Notes: generated by a model from the letters alone, not told the origin. DNA of 64,000 nucleotides from Paenibacillus sp. OVF10 (GCA_022836915.1 CP094668.1:1922001-1986000), one strand, 5' to 3'; shown: positions 9,150 to 18,390, counted from the first letter of the stretch. Program-made: numbers and translations.

Positions 9150-10452
9150 AATATTCCGCAATCTCCTTCCATTCCTTGATCATCTCCTGGCGTAGTCTCT
9201 GAGGTGCGATTATTTCGCAGCTTGAGCCAAAACTCCGTAACCACGGTTTGATCTCGGTGGTACCGTTGACCTGGATTTCGTAGAGAAAGGTATGATCCGT
9301 TTCGGGTATAATCTTGCCCCATTGACCTTGCAGACGAACCCGATCCAGAATGAAGTTGCGCTGACCACGCTCAGGGTGGAAAAAGCGTGCTTGAACCGTC
9401 ACGGTATTCCCCGTATCCACAAGCCAACTGTAGCGACTAATGTCGGTCCACTGCTGCTTCAGTTCAAGCATGTATTCCTCTTCTACTGCATCTTGTTCCT
9501 CCAACTGTGTTATGCCTTCCATGCGGAATTTCACAAAGCCACGTCGGCCCTGATATCCAATTACATACCAACGACCATACTGATGGTCATAGACCACTTC
9601 AAGGGGTACGATCCGGTTGGAGCGACCACCTGCTTCACGTTCAAAGCGTGGATTCGTATTCTGTGAACTGTAGCTGGATGGTTTTTTCGGTGAATAGTAT
9701 AGGAACTGCACACGTTTGCGCTGACGAATCGCACTAAGCAGCGTGTAGAGATGAGCTTCGTCTAGGATACGAGAATAATAGTGATACTTATAGATATAGG
9801 GTTCGGTAGCTTCTTCTTGCGGAAAACTTACCGTAATGGCTTTCTTCAAACTGTCCCGCAATAAGTACCCCTGTACGGAAGGAACTTGGGTATTCGCCAT
9901 CATATCCACAAAATCATACAACTCCAGCTGTTCCTCCACGGTTAATTCGGTAAGGACATCTTGTTGTAAAGCATATCGATACGGTCTGCCACCCGGCTCT
10001 TTTCGAATAACCCCAACCTCTTCCAGATATTTTAGATCGGAACGAATGGTTTTCTCGTCAGGTAACGCCAGATCTTCCGGCAGATCAGCACAGCAGGCGT
10101 CCAGCAGTTCCATCGCGGTTAGTGCTGTATCTTGTAGGGTATGCAAAAGGACGGAAAGACGCTGAACTTCAGTCTCTTTCATCGACTTGGCGCGGAAGAG
10201 GAAGAGCAGCATAGGTTCCGCGGATTCTCCGTACTGGAAGCGGACGAGATCAGCCATTTCAAGGCTTGCTTCGGCACCTGAATGCTGGTCAGTGACGCTC
10301 TGCATGATTTCTTTTAACCTGCGATTGGTTTTATCAAAGGTATGTACGGATATGCCAAGCCGCTCGGCATACTGTTTGCGGGTATATGCACCACTTGTCA
10401 GGGATAACATGCGTAAGAACTGAATTTCTTTGTCAAAACTCTCTCTTGCCAT
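9097..10452 (-). CDS. WYL-domain transcriptional regulator
   Basis: A 451-residue regulator with an N-terminal helix-turn-helix (RKQYAERLGISVHTFDKTNRRL, about residues 20-45), a second winged-helix-like region (about 115-165) and a WYL domain (about 240-330). The WYL domain includes RKRVQFLYYSP and VVYDHQYGRWYVIGY. A WCX C-terminus follows. WYL domains bind nucleic acids or nucleotides and control stress and defence genes. It is transcribed away from the Y-RNA/rsr/hen1/pnkp cluster and shares its upstream region, so it is the obvious candidate regulator (inference). ATG 10452 is preferred because GGAG is 9 bases upstream; ATG 10458 is too close. Confidence 0.8.
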   Translation of the reverse strand: MARESFDKEIQFLRMLSLTSGAYTRKQYAERLGISVHTFDKTNRRLKEIMQSVTDQHSGAEASLEMADLVRFQYGESAEPMLLFLFRAKSMKETEVQRLSVLLHTLQDTALTAMELLDACCADLPEDLALPDEKTIRSDLKYLEEVGVIRKEPGGRPYRYALQQDVLTELTVEEQLELYDFVDMMANTQVPSVQGYLLRDSLKKAITVSFPQEEATEPYIYKYHYYSRILDEAHLYTLLSAIRQRKRVQFLYYSPKKPSSYSSQNTNPRFEREAGGRSNRIVPLEVVYDHQYGRWYVIGYQGRRGFVKFRMEGITQLEEQDAVEEEYMLELKQQWTDISRYSWLVDTGNTVTVQARFFHPERGQRNFILDRVRLQGQWGKIIPETDHTFLYEIQVNGTTEIKPWLRSFGSSCEIIAPQRLRQEMIKEWKEIAEYYEPVREDVQLSDDDAIE

Positions 10453-10589
10453 GCACATTCACTCCTTGTTATCCCTTCATTGTAGCAGGAAGAGTGGCAG
10501 GTTTCATTTTAAACTTATGAAGATTCACTCCATTTCAGAAATTGAGTCGTCGTCATACTTTCGCCATGTTCGCGTGCAGATGTGTAAGG

Positions 10590-10595
10590 CATAAT
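10590..10595 (+). promoter_or_regulatory. Weak -10-like box upstream of the Y RNA
   Basis: CATAAT (10590-10595) matches five of six TATAAT positions and lies about 35 bases before the paired region of the RNA. No good -35 box is seen, so an activator or another sigma factor may be needed. Low certainty. Confidence 0.25.
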
Positions 10596-10624
10596 GAGGA
10601 TGTGAAGCGGGGCAGCAACAAGCA

Positions 10625-10776
10625 CTGTGGATCAAGGTTCCGAGGCGCCAGGGAGGGTTACTTCGACTGTTAATCGACCAGGTCGTTGGTTCGAATCCAA
10701 TCGCCGCCGTTCATGGCGGTGTAGCTCAGCGGTAGAGCGGGTAATATACCTTCCCACCTTTTTCCTCGGATCATTT
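10625..10776 (+). ncRNA. yrlA: YrlA-type bacterial Y RNA with a circularly permuted tRNA-like module
   Basis: The sequence folds by hand into two parts. (1) Stem joining the ends: GAT (10630-10632) with ATC (10770-10772), a 7-base bulge CAAGGTT, and CCGAGG (10640-10645) with CCTCGG (10764-10769). A second helix GGGAGGGT (10651-10658) pairs with ACCTTCCC (10748-10755). This is the expected Ro-binding stem. (2) tRNA-like module in permuted order: anticodon-like arm (stem 10663-10666/10674-10677, loop CTGTTAA with GTT at 10669-10671); T arm GTTGG-TTCGAAT-CCAAT (10685-10701); a 7-bp acceptor-like stem 10702-10708/10715-10721 closed by the hexaloop GTTCAT; TA at 10722-10723 as U8/A9; and D arm GCTC-AGCGGTA-GAGC (10724-10738). 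It lies directly upstream of the Ro60 gene, the known position of YrlA RNAs. Exact ends are not determined. Confidence 0.88.
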
Positions 10777-10823
10777 TATTAAGGAATATCAGTAAATAGA
10801 CTCACACCGGGAGGTCATGAGTG

Positions 10824-12316
10824 ATGAGCAGAGCGAAACAATTATTTAATCAACCTCAGCCAACGACACGTAATCATGGGGGTTATGGAGCCTATGAGCG
10901 ATTGGTGGAGGAACAATATATACAGATGTTGATGACCAATACATTGAACAATACGTTCTATGCAGATACCCAGCAACTGATGGACGATGCGATGGTCAGT
11001 CATCAGGAGATGGCTGAGGTCGATGCGGGGTTTATGGCGCGGGCGCTGGTCTATGCTCGTAATGAAGGGTTGATGAGGTTACAGCCTCTATACGGGCTGG
11101 CACTGCTGTCCAAAGTAGACGCGGATCAGTTTGCAAAGGTGTTCTCCAAGGTCGTACAGACACCGGCTGATTTGGCTGATTTTCTGACGATTCTGAGAGG
11201 ATTGGGTCGGGGGCAGGGCGGACGAGCGGTAAAGCGTCAGGTGAGTCTCTTTTTGAACGGGATCAGTGAATACTGGGTGATCAAATACAACGGACGCGGG
11301 CGTGGATATAGTCTGGGCGATATGATCGCTACAGCACATCCCAAGCCGATAGATCTGAAGCAGCAAGCCTTATTCCGTTATTTGCGCGGGCATGAGGTGG
11401 ATCTTACGGAACTTCCGCAGTTGCAGGCCCTTGAAAAGCTGAAAGCTACCCTAACCCGGCAAGTCGGATGCATCTGATCGTGAAAGGTAAACTTCCGTAT
11501 TCGGTGGTCACCTCGATCATGCAACCGACACGTACGGTGTGGGAGGCGTTAATGTCACAGATGCCGACCTTTGCGTTGCTGCGCCATCTGAATGCAATGG
11601 ATCGGGCAGGTGTTTTTGAAAAATCGAAAAATATCGATTACGTAACGGGCCGTCTAACGGATGCAGAAGCCCTGCGCAAGTCGCGAATCTTACCTTTCCG
11701 ATTCGCCAGTGCGTATGAAATGATTGCGAGAGAAGAGTTGCGGGATGCTTTGAGGCAAGCGGTGGAGCTATCCATTGGCAACCTGCCAACACTGCCGGGA
11801 AAAACGGCTATTTTCCTGGATCGCTCCGGTTCCATGCAAGGGAATTATTTGCGGATTGGTTCGGTGCTGGCACTGGCGCTTTATAAACAAACACGAGGTA
11901 ACGCACTGTTCTGGTTATTCGATCATATGGTTGAGGATGCTCGTCCCAAGATGGATGAGAGCATTCTTTCCCAAGCTCACCGTATTCGCGCACAAGGTGG
12001 AACAGACACGGGTCGACCAGTGCGGGAACTTCGGGATATCGGAGAAAAAGTGGATCAGATCATTATGATCACCGATGAACAGCAGAATGAAGGCAGCCCG
12101 TTATATGCCGAGCTTGAGCGATATCGCCGGATGATGAATCCGGAGTTGAAGGCATTTATTGTGGATATAGCACCTTATCGGCAGGCAATGGTACCGCCAC
12201 GGGATGGCAAAACCTTTTACATCTACGGTTGGAGTGAAACGGTATTGACGTATATTGCCGAGACTGTGGCAGGATATGATACACTCGCGAACCGGGTTAG
12301 AGAGATAGAGATTTAA
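10824..12316 (+). CDS. rsr: Ro60-like TROVE and vWA domain protein (Rsr), frameshifted
   Basis: Bacterial Ro orthologue, about 497 residues. The N-terminal two thirds form the TROVE HEAT-repeat ring (ARALVYARNEGLMRLQPLYGLALL; KYNGRGRGYSLGDMIATAHPKP) that binds Y RNA and the ends of misfolded RNAs. The C-terminal vWA domain has an intact MIDAS: DRSGS (about residue 331), the Thr loop GGTDTG and MITDEQ. In other bacteria Rsr partners with YrlA and PNPase in RNA decay. The frame breaks near 11449-11457: one extra C in ACCCTAACCC gives KATPNPASRMHLIVKG and restores a single protein. ATG 10824 follows GGGAGGTCATGAGTG. The gene after it, a nucleotidyltransferase, starts 26 bases downstream. Confidence 0.92.
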
Positions 12317-12342
12317 TTGAGGGAATTTGGAGGCGGCTGACC

Positions 12343-13143
12343 ATGACCTACGTTCATGAAGAAATGAGAGATACGATTAGACAACAGCTGAAGCAGATTG
12401 AACAGGACGAGCAGGTACGGATCATCTATGCCTGTGAATCAGGCAGCCGGGCGTGGGGGTTTCCTTCTCAGGACAGCGATTATGATGTGCGTTTTCTATA
12501 TGTGAGACCGCTGGAATGGTACTTGTCGATTGAGGATAAAAGGGATGTGATCGAACGCCCAATCAGTGACCAGCTCGACATTAATGGTTGGGATCTGCGC
12601 AAGGCGTTGAAGCTGTTTCGCAAATCCAATCCACCACTTTTGGAGTGGCTGCAATCCCCCATTCAGTATGATGAACAGTATAACGTGGCACAGCATATCC
12701 GTGCACTTTCACCGTTGACCTTCTCGCCCAAGTCCTGCATGTATCATTATCTGAATATGGCAAAGGGGAACTTCCGCGATTATTTACAAGGTGAGCGGGT
12801 CAAGATTAAAAAGTATTTCTATGTTCTTCGTCCATTACTCGCTTGTGGCTGGATCGAACGTTATGATGCAATGCCACCGATGGCATTTGAAGAGTTGGTG
12901 CAAGAACTTGTACCTGCGACTACACCGCTATATACGGAGATTCATGAATTGCTGCGCCGGAAAAAGGCAGGCGAGGAACTGGATCTGGAGCCGCAGTTGC
13001 CCGCAATTCAGACTTTTTTGGCGGAGAAGATCGAGCATTTTGAACAACTGGCCGGACAGATGGATAATGAGCAAATAATTCAATTTGAAGAATTGGATCG
13101 GATTTTCCGTTTGGCATTGCAAGAGGTGTGGGGGAACAATTAG
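12343..13143 (+). CDS. Nucleotidyltransferase of the COG3541/YcgL (RlaP-like) family
   Basis: A 266-residue DNA-polymerase-beta-superfamily nucleotidyltransferase. The motif is GSRAWGFPSQDSDYDVRF (about residues 31-48): GS near the start and the paired Asp residues D-x-D that bind metal. A third acidic strand lies around DQLDINGWDLRKALK. This family (B. subtilis YcgL; named RlaP in comparative studies of RNA repair) recurs beside RNA ligases, Ro60 and Pnkp/Hen1. It is predicted to add nucleotides to RNA ends or to modify another component; the activity is not established. GGAGGCGGCTGACC precedes the ATG, 26 bases after rsr, so it is in the rsr operon. Confidence 0.82.
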   Translation: MTYVHEEMRDTIRQQLKQIEQDEQVRIIYACESGSRAWGFPSQDSDYDVRFLYVRPLEWYLSIEDKRDVIERPISDQLDINGWDLRKALKLFRKSNPPLLEWLQSPIQYDEQYNVAQHIRALSPLTFSPKSCMYHYLNMAKGNFRDYLQGERVKIKKYFYVLRPLLACGWIERYDAMPPMAFEELVQELVPATTPLYTEIHELLRRKKAGEELDLEPQLPAIQTFLAEKIEHFEQLAGQMDNEQIIQFEELDRIFRLALQEVWGNN

Positions 13144-13576
13144 GGCGTTTCTTCTCACCCAGGCGAGCGATTCGATGATGAATGTCCGCGTCCCGAACGT
13201 TTTAAAGTTCAGGTCGGCTGGCCGATTGTGACGAGTTGCAATTGCTAGGGAGAGTATGTTCTAAGGAACACAGGACGTCCTATGTGGCCTCCAGGGTGCC
13301 TTTTTAAAATGTAAGGAACATGGGACACGTTATTTTCCGAAAAAGTCGGATAAAAGGATAGAAAAAGGCGGTTTAGCTCCATATAGCGTGACTGGGGTTC
13401 GTTAGGTTTCCGGGGTGCTTCTCATTATGAAATAAGACGCCAGCGATTCGTTAGCGCTCCATCATGCACTTGTGCTGCTCTGGCTCCGAGACGTTTAAGA
13501 ACGCTTGGGCTTTCAGCAGGTTTGAAGACACTGTCTAGTGCGTGAAACATTTTTCATATATTAAGGAGGAGAACTG
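13144..13576. other. Gap inside the RNA-repair cluster
   Basis: This 433-base gap separates the rsr/nucleotidyltransferase pair from hen1/pnkp. It holds the repeat element at 13311-13460 and no credible ORF. A separate promoter for hen1 is possible but no strong -35/-10 pair was recognised. Confidence 0.5.
13311..13460 (+). repeat. Second dispersed repeat family, copy A (TTCGTTAG element)
   Basis: GACACG at 13324, TAGCGTGACTGGGGTTCGTT at 13384 and ATTCGTTAGCGC at 13446 reappear with nearly identical spacing (60 and 62-63 bases) in the element at 33095-33292. The sequences between the blocks are mostly unrelated. GACACG and CGTG(A/T)C can pair. Confidence 0.6.
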
Positions 13577-15187
13577 ATGCATCTGATCTTAAAAGCAAGC
13601 GGCGCTGACGCGGCGGTCGTATCCCATTTGTTAGCGAAGAATCCGCTGAATATATATGACCGCGTAGACAAAGGCGTGCGTGTAAGAATGGTGTACACCA
13701 CAACTACAGAGAACGAAACGGAAGTGCTGATTCATGCCGAGCCTGATCCTGTGGATCTGGTCAGGGGTACACCCGATGGATATGACATAACGCAATATAT
13801 CAATGATCGTGAGTTCGTGACCAGCAGTTTGTTCTGCTCCTACATACGTGGGGCGCTAGGGACGGCCCTGAATGGTAAGCCCAAGGAAGACTATGTGCAA
13901 TGGGTAGGTCATACTTTTGAGTTGGAACTGACATTTGGCCCAGTGGCGTCCGATCTGCCGGATCGAGTTGTGGAAGAATTATTCTTGCCATTAGGATACG
14001 CCGTTTCGGTGGAGCGTGGAGAACTATCGTATTCATTTGATCTGAAAAGTAAAAGCACGGTTCGCCATATCATCCTGCGTGGACGTAATACGGTACAACA
14101 TGCACTGCGTCAGCTTTTTCTACTGATTCCAGTGCTGGATAATTACAAACATTATTTCATCAGTGAAGATGAGATCGATAAAATCAAACGGTATGGTGAA
14201 GGCTGGCTGGATGCTCACCCACTGAAAGAACTCATTGTGAAGCGTACGCTACGTTTTACCGAACTGATTCGGCAGTATGAGCGTCAAGAGGGTGCTTTGA
14301 CTGTGTCCTTTGGACAGGAGAGAGGAATAGGCCACACCTCGGAAGCGATTATTCAGGAGAATAAAGCAGGGCATCAGGAAGAAGGAGAACAAGAGTACCT
14401 GGGGTCCGAGTCCGATAGCGATGAGAAGCAACTGAATGCAGATTCTAGAGGTCCAGGTGAAGGTACAGATGCAGATACAGAGATAGAAGATGGTGATGCA
14501 AAGATTGCGGATGTAGATACAGGTACAGCTGGAGGAGATGGCGGGCAATCTGAACAATCTGAACCTCCTGTGCGGTTAAACGAGTTGCGTTATCGTGCGA
14601 TTACAGATGTGGTTGCAGCGTTGCCAGTCAAACGGAGCATTGTTGATATGGGAGCGGGTGAAGGCAAGCTGTCTGCCCGTTTGGCGTACATTCCCGGTGT
14701 GGAGGCAATTCTGGCCGTTGAACCTTCCGGTCAGTCGCGGCTCCGGGCCATGGAGCGCTTTGCTAAGTTGGAGGGTCGTTCAGGAGTGGTGGCTATGCCG
14801 GAGCCAATCATCGGTTCACTGTTTTATTTTGACGAGCAGATGCAAAACCAGGACGTCATGATTCTGTGCGAAGTGATTGAGCATATTGAGGAATATCGTC
14901 TGAACGGAATTATGGATACAATCATGAACGAATATCAGCCAGAAGTGCTGCTGGTCACTACACCAAACAAGGAATATAACGAAGTGTATGCAATGGAACA
15001 GGAAAGCTTCCGCCACCATGATCATCGCTTTGAGTGGACCCGTGCGGAGCTGGTTTCCCGGTGTGAGGAATGGACGCAACAAGGGAACTATGCCTATGAA
15101 ATTAAAGGTATCGGTGAGCATGCAGAAGGTTATGGACAACCTACCCAACTGGTCATTTTTGAGCGGAGAAAGGAGAGCCAATCATGA
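13577..15187 (+). CDS. hen1: 3' terminal RNA ribose 2'-O-methyltransferase Hen1
   Basis: A 536-residue protein with the bacterial Hen1 layout. The N-terminal ~245 residues are the ligase-activating domain (MHLILKASGADAAVVSHLL). A long acidic low-complexity linker (about 265-330, rich in Glu, Asp and Gly) follows. The C-terminal methyltransferase has the SAM loop DMGAGEGKLS (about 355) and the metal-site motifs CEVIEHIE and FRHHDHRFEW. Hen1 methylates the 2'-OH at the 3' end of a damaged RNA before Pnkp seals it, protecting the repaired site from cutting again at the same place. AAGGAGGAGAACTG precedes the ATG, and the stop overlaps the pnkp start by 4 bases, as expected for the Pnkp-Hen1 heterotetramer. 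Confidence 0.95.
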   Translation: MHLILKASGADAAVVSHLLAKNPLNIYDRVDKGVRVRMVYTTTTENETEVLIHAEPDPVDLVRGTPDGYDITQYINDREFVTSSLFCSYIRGALGTALNGKPKEDYVQWVGHTFELELTFGPVASDLPDRVVEELFLPLGYAVSVERGELSYSFDLKSKSTVRHIILRGRNTVQHALRQLFLLIPVLDNYKHYFISEDEIDKIKRYGEGWLDAHPLKELIVKRTLRFTELIRQYERQEGALTVSFGQERGIGHTSEAIIQENKAGHQEEGEQEYLGSESDSDEKQLNADSRGPGEGTDADTEIEDGDAKIADVDTGTAGGDGGQSEQSEPPVRLNELRYRAITDVVAALPVKRSIVDMGAGEGKLSARLAYIPGVEAILAVEPSGQSRLRAMERFAKLEGRSGVVAMPEPIIGSLFYFDEQMQNQDVMILCEVIEHIEEYRLNGIMDTIMNEYQPEVLLVTTPNKEYNEVYAMEQESFRHHDHRFEWTRAELVSRCEEWTQQGNYAYEIKGIGEHAEGYGQPTQLVIFERRKESQS

Positions 15188-17861
15188 GGAGAATAGTAAC
15201 ACCGAACGAAATCTCGGATGTAGGCAGAGGGCAGCAGGATAGGGAAAGTGGGACGGAGGAAAGACAGCGTGAGATTCATCTACCCAACGCAGGCATTGTC
15301 GTTCTTGTAGGCCCGTCCAACAGTGGCAAAAGTACGTTGCTGGATCGTCTTGTTGCAGAAAGCGTCATTCGCCGCACGGAAGCCGTCTCATCCGATCAAT
15401 TCCGCATGCTGGTTGGAGATGATGAGTATGTGGATTGGAAACACCGTCCCCGCAGTGAAGCGGATGTGATCTATGCGGAGTATCAGCAAGTATCGGCCAA
15501 AGCATTTGAAGCGATGGAGGCGATGCTGGCAACCCGCTGCCGCCTGAACAAGCTGACCTGGGTGGATGCGACACATCTGTATCCCGAGGATCGCGAGCGC
15601 CTGATTCAGGTGGCGAGAAAGGCTCATGTGCCTGTGATTGCTGTCGTGTTGGATATTCCGGAAAAAGAACTACTGGAACGTGATGCCCAGCGGGAGTATC
15701 CGCGTGGCCGTCAACGGGTGAAACAACAGGTGCAGCAGTTCAAGCGCACATTACGCTCGATCCGTGAGGATGGCTTTGATGCCAGTTATGTGCTGAAGCG
15801 GCCAGATGAGATTACGTTTGTCCGCACATCCAATCCGCTGGTGACTGACATGGGTACAGGTATTGATATCATCGGAGATATTCACGGTTGTTATGATGAA
15901 ATGATGGAATTAATCGTGCGCCTCGGATATGTGGACAAGGACGGAAGTGGCCTGTATCGTCACCCTGAAGGACGCAAATTGGTCTCCGTTGGTGACGTAA
16001 CGAGCCGTGGGCCAGAATCGTTACAATGTCTGTTGTTCTGGCAACGTCATTGTACCGCCGAGCTCGCCTACATGATTGACAGTAATCACGGCTGGAAGAT
16101 CGCACGTTATCTGGATGGTCGAGACGTTACGCTGAGTCATGGTGACGAACGGGTGGAGATGGAACTGCTACAGTTTGAGCAGGAGCACGGCCAAGAGACA
16201 GCAAAGCGAGTACGTGCAGAGCTTAGGAGCTTTTTGCTTGATGCACCATCTCATCTGGTCTTTTCCCGAAATGGGGTAAGACAGGTGGTTGTGGCACACG
16301 CAGGGATACGAGATCATTTTATCGGAAAACAGTCCAAACGTATTCAGGATTACTGCCGGTATGGCGATGTGGAAGGTACGGATGAGCAGGGTCGGCCAGT
16401 GCGCAAGGATTGGTATGTGGATCACAATTCGGGTGAATGCATCGTCTGGGGACATGATCCCCGTCCATATCCTACGATTGTGAATGATACGGTCAACATT
16501 GATCAAGGTGTCGTTTTTGGTGGCATGCTCACTGCTTGGCGAATGCCAGAACGTGAGGCAGTCAGTGTTCCGGCGAAGCAGGATTATGCTGGAGATCCGG
16601 ATAGTCCATTAAAGCGCTGGGAACAGCGGCGTTTTGCTCCGCCAAACATACGTAAGTTCAAGGAGGGTTTCACGGTTCAGACAGCATCCAAACTCGACGT
16701 GTCTGTGCACGGTGAGGTGGCGAAGACGGCAATTGATACGTTTTCCCATTATACTGTACCGCTGGAAGAACTGCTCTACATCCCGCCTACGATGAGTCCG
16801 CCGCCGGGTGTCTGTTCTGTGGAGGGGTATCTGGAGCATCCACAGGATGCGTTCCAGTATTATCGCTTACAGGGAGTTACCCGTATGGTTGCCGAGAAAA
16901 AACACATGGGCAGCCGAGCCATTTTACTTCTCTTCCGCGATGAACAAGCTGCGGTGCAGCGAGTGGGTAGGCCGATGTTGGGGAACATTGTGACCCGGAC
17001 GGGCCGATCCTTTTTTGACCCTTCGATAGAGCAGGCTGTGCTCTCAAGGTTACATGCTGATTTGACCGCAGGTGGTTATTTTGATCGTCATCAGACCGAA
17101 TTTGTATTGCTCGATGCGGAGATTGTACCTTGGAATCTGAAGGCGCGTGAGCTGATTGCTTCGCAATATGCACATGTGGCCGAAGCCTCGCTTATGGATC
17201 GCTCTACGGTATTGGACAAACTGCGCGAAGCTCAAGCAGCAGGTCGTAAGGTAGATGAGTGGTTGCAGGAGACAGCAGGTAAACTCGCTAATGCCGAGAC
17301 GTTCCGCGATGTATTCCAAAAATACTGCTGGGATGTGGATGATATCGGGGACATTCGGATTGCGCCGTTCCACACACTTGCACATAGCACGGGAGCATTT
17401 TGGGAGCAAACACATGAATGGCATATGGAACAAAACCGTGAGTTCGCCCGGATGTCGACCTTGATGATGGAGACGGAATATCGCATGATCGCAAGTGAGG
17501 CAGATGAAGCGGATGTCATTCGTTGGTGGGATGAGATTACGGCGGAAGGTCATGAGGGGATTGTGATCAAACCTGAAACGTTCCGCGCTTGGAACGGAAA
17601 TAAAATCATCCAGCCTGCGATTAAAGTACGAGGACGTGCATATTTGCACATCATCTATGGTATGGATTACCTGGCACCCGAGAATCTGTCCCGACTTCGT
17701 AAACGTAAAACGTCCAAAAAGAACGTCACGCTTTAATGGAGAGTGCTTTGGGCATGGAGGGAATTGAGCGCTTTATACGCAGAGAGCCAGTGGAACGAAT
17801 TCATGAATGCGTGCTGGCGACGCTTTCGCTGGAGTCAGAGCGAGTAGACCCGCGTTTGTAA
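15184..17861 (+). CDS. pnkp: Polynucleotide kinase-phosphatase-ligase Pnkp, frameshifted near the C-terminus
   Basis: Three-domain RNA repair enzyme. Kinase: P-loop GPSNSGKST (residues 43-51). 2',3' phosphatase: GDIHGCYDE (about 229), GDVTSRGPES (about 270), SNHGWK (about 300) and HAGI. Ligase-like domain: EKKHMGSRA, with Lys of KHMG as the AMP acceptor (about 577). It restores 5'-phosphate and 3'-OH ends and, with Hen1, rejoins RNA. An open frame ends at 17736, but one extra T in the T3 run at 17732-17734 continues it as LLMESALGMEGIERF to the stop at 17859-17861. This adds the conserved tail ending VDPRL found in other Pnkp proteins. One oddity is that the usual GNHD of the metallophosphatase is SNHG here. 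Confidence 0.94.
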
Positions 17862-17890
17862 ATTGTTAAATAAAAAGAATAAATGATGAA

Positions 17891-17922
17891 GCAGGTTCGG
17901 AGTAAATCCGAACCTGCTTATT
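17891..17922 (+). terminator. Terminator of the RNA-repair cluster
   Basis: GCAGGTTCGGA pairs perfectly with TCCGAACCTGC over a 5-base loop. The T-rich tail is short (TTATT). Confidence 0.7.
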
Positions 17923-17998
17923 CGGCGTATAAACTTCGTTAAAGCAAGTTCCTTATCATGCTTGTGTGCGTGTGCTGTAACTTTTGACATGATCTGGA

Positions 17999-18390
17999 TC
18001 AGTTCGTATGTGCAATCGCTCGAATCTCAATCAGTTGATGAGGGAAGGCGAGTCCAGATGTCCCAACCATCGTAACAGCCGGACGATGCGTACCAATATA
18101 CTCTTTATACACGGCAACACATGGCTCAAGATGCTCCTGCGGGTGAACCAAAAAATCTCCAGTTCAGCAATGTTCGACTTGGTCACGTTAAATCCTGCGA
18201 GCACGCGATCCAAGTTATCCAGTGTCTGGCGAACTTGTGCTTCAATATCATCGACACCAATAAACGTCCCCTGCATATCATGCGAAAATTGTCCTGCAAT
18301 GTAGATCATACCGTTAATGCTGTATCCCTGAGCAACGCTAAATGCTTCTTCCCAGGGTACACCGTGGCTATAGATTTGAGCTGAAGACAT
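17999..18390 (-). CDS. RidA/YjgF family protein, frameshifted
   Basis: Small cytoplasmic protein of the Rid family, which hydrolyses reactive enamine/imine intermediates. The N-terminal part (VAQGYSINGMIYIAGQ, VRQTLDNLDRVLAGF) is typical. The apparent end is in the wrong frame after EIFWFTRR. One more T (an A in the plus-strand A6 run 18150-18155) gives EIFLVHPQEHLEP and then HRPAVTMVGTSGLAFP and LIEIRAIAHTN, the usual C-terminus. The Arg expected in the substrate-binding IE.RA(I/V)A motif is present. The corrected protein is about 130 residues. AAAGGAG precedes ATG 18390. It is convergent with pnkp. Confidence 0.85.

Noticed and set aside
10660..10740. Ordinary tRNA-Asn gene
   Set aside because: The T arm and anticodon-like loop look like tRNA-Asn, but the 5' half (D arm, U8) lies downstream of the 3' half, the acceptor halves are joined by a hexaloop and there is no CCA end. 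A permuted Y-RNA module explains it better.
13144..13576. Another structured RNA in the hen1 upstream gap
   Set aside because: Only the TTCGTTAG repeat hairpin was found; no tRNA-like or Ro-stem features were seen.
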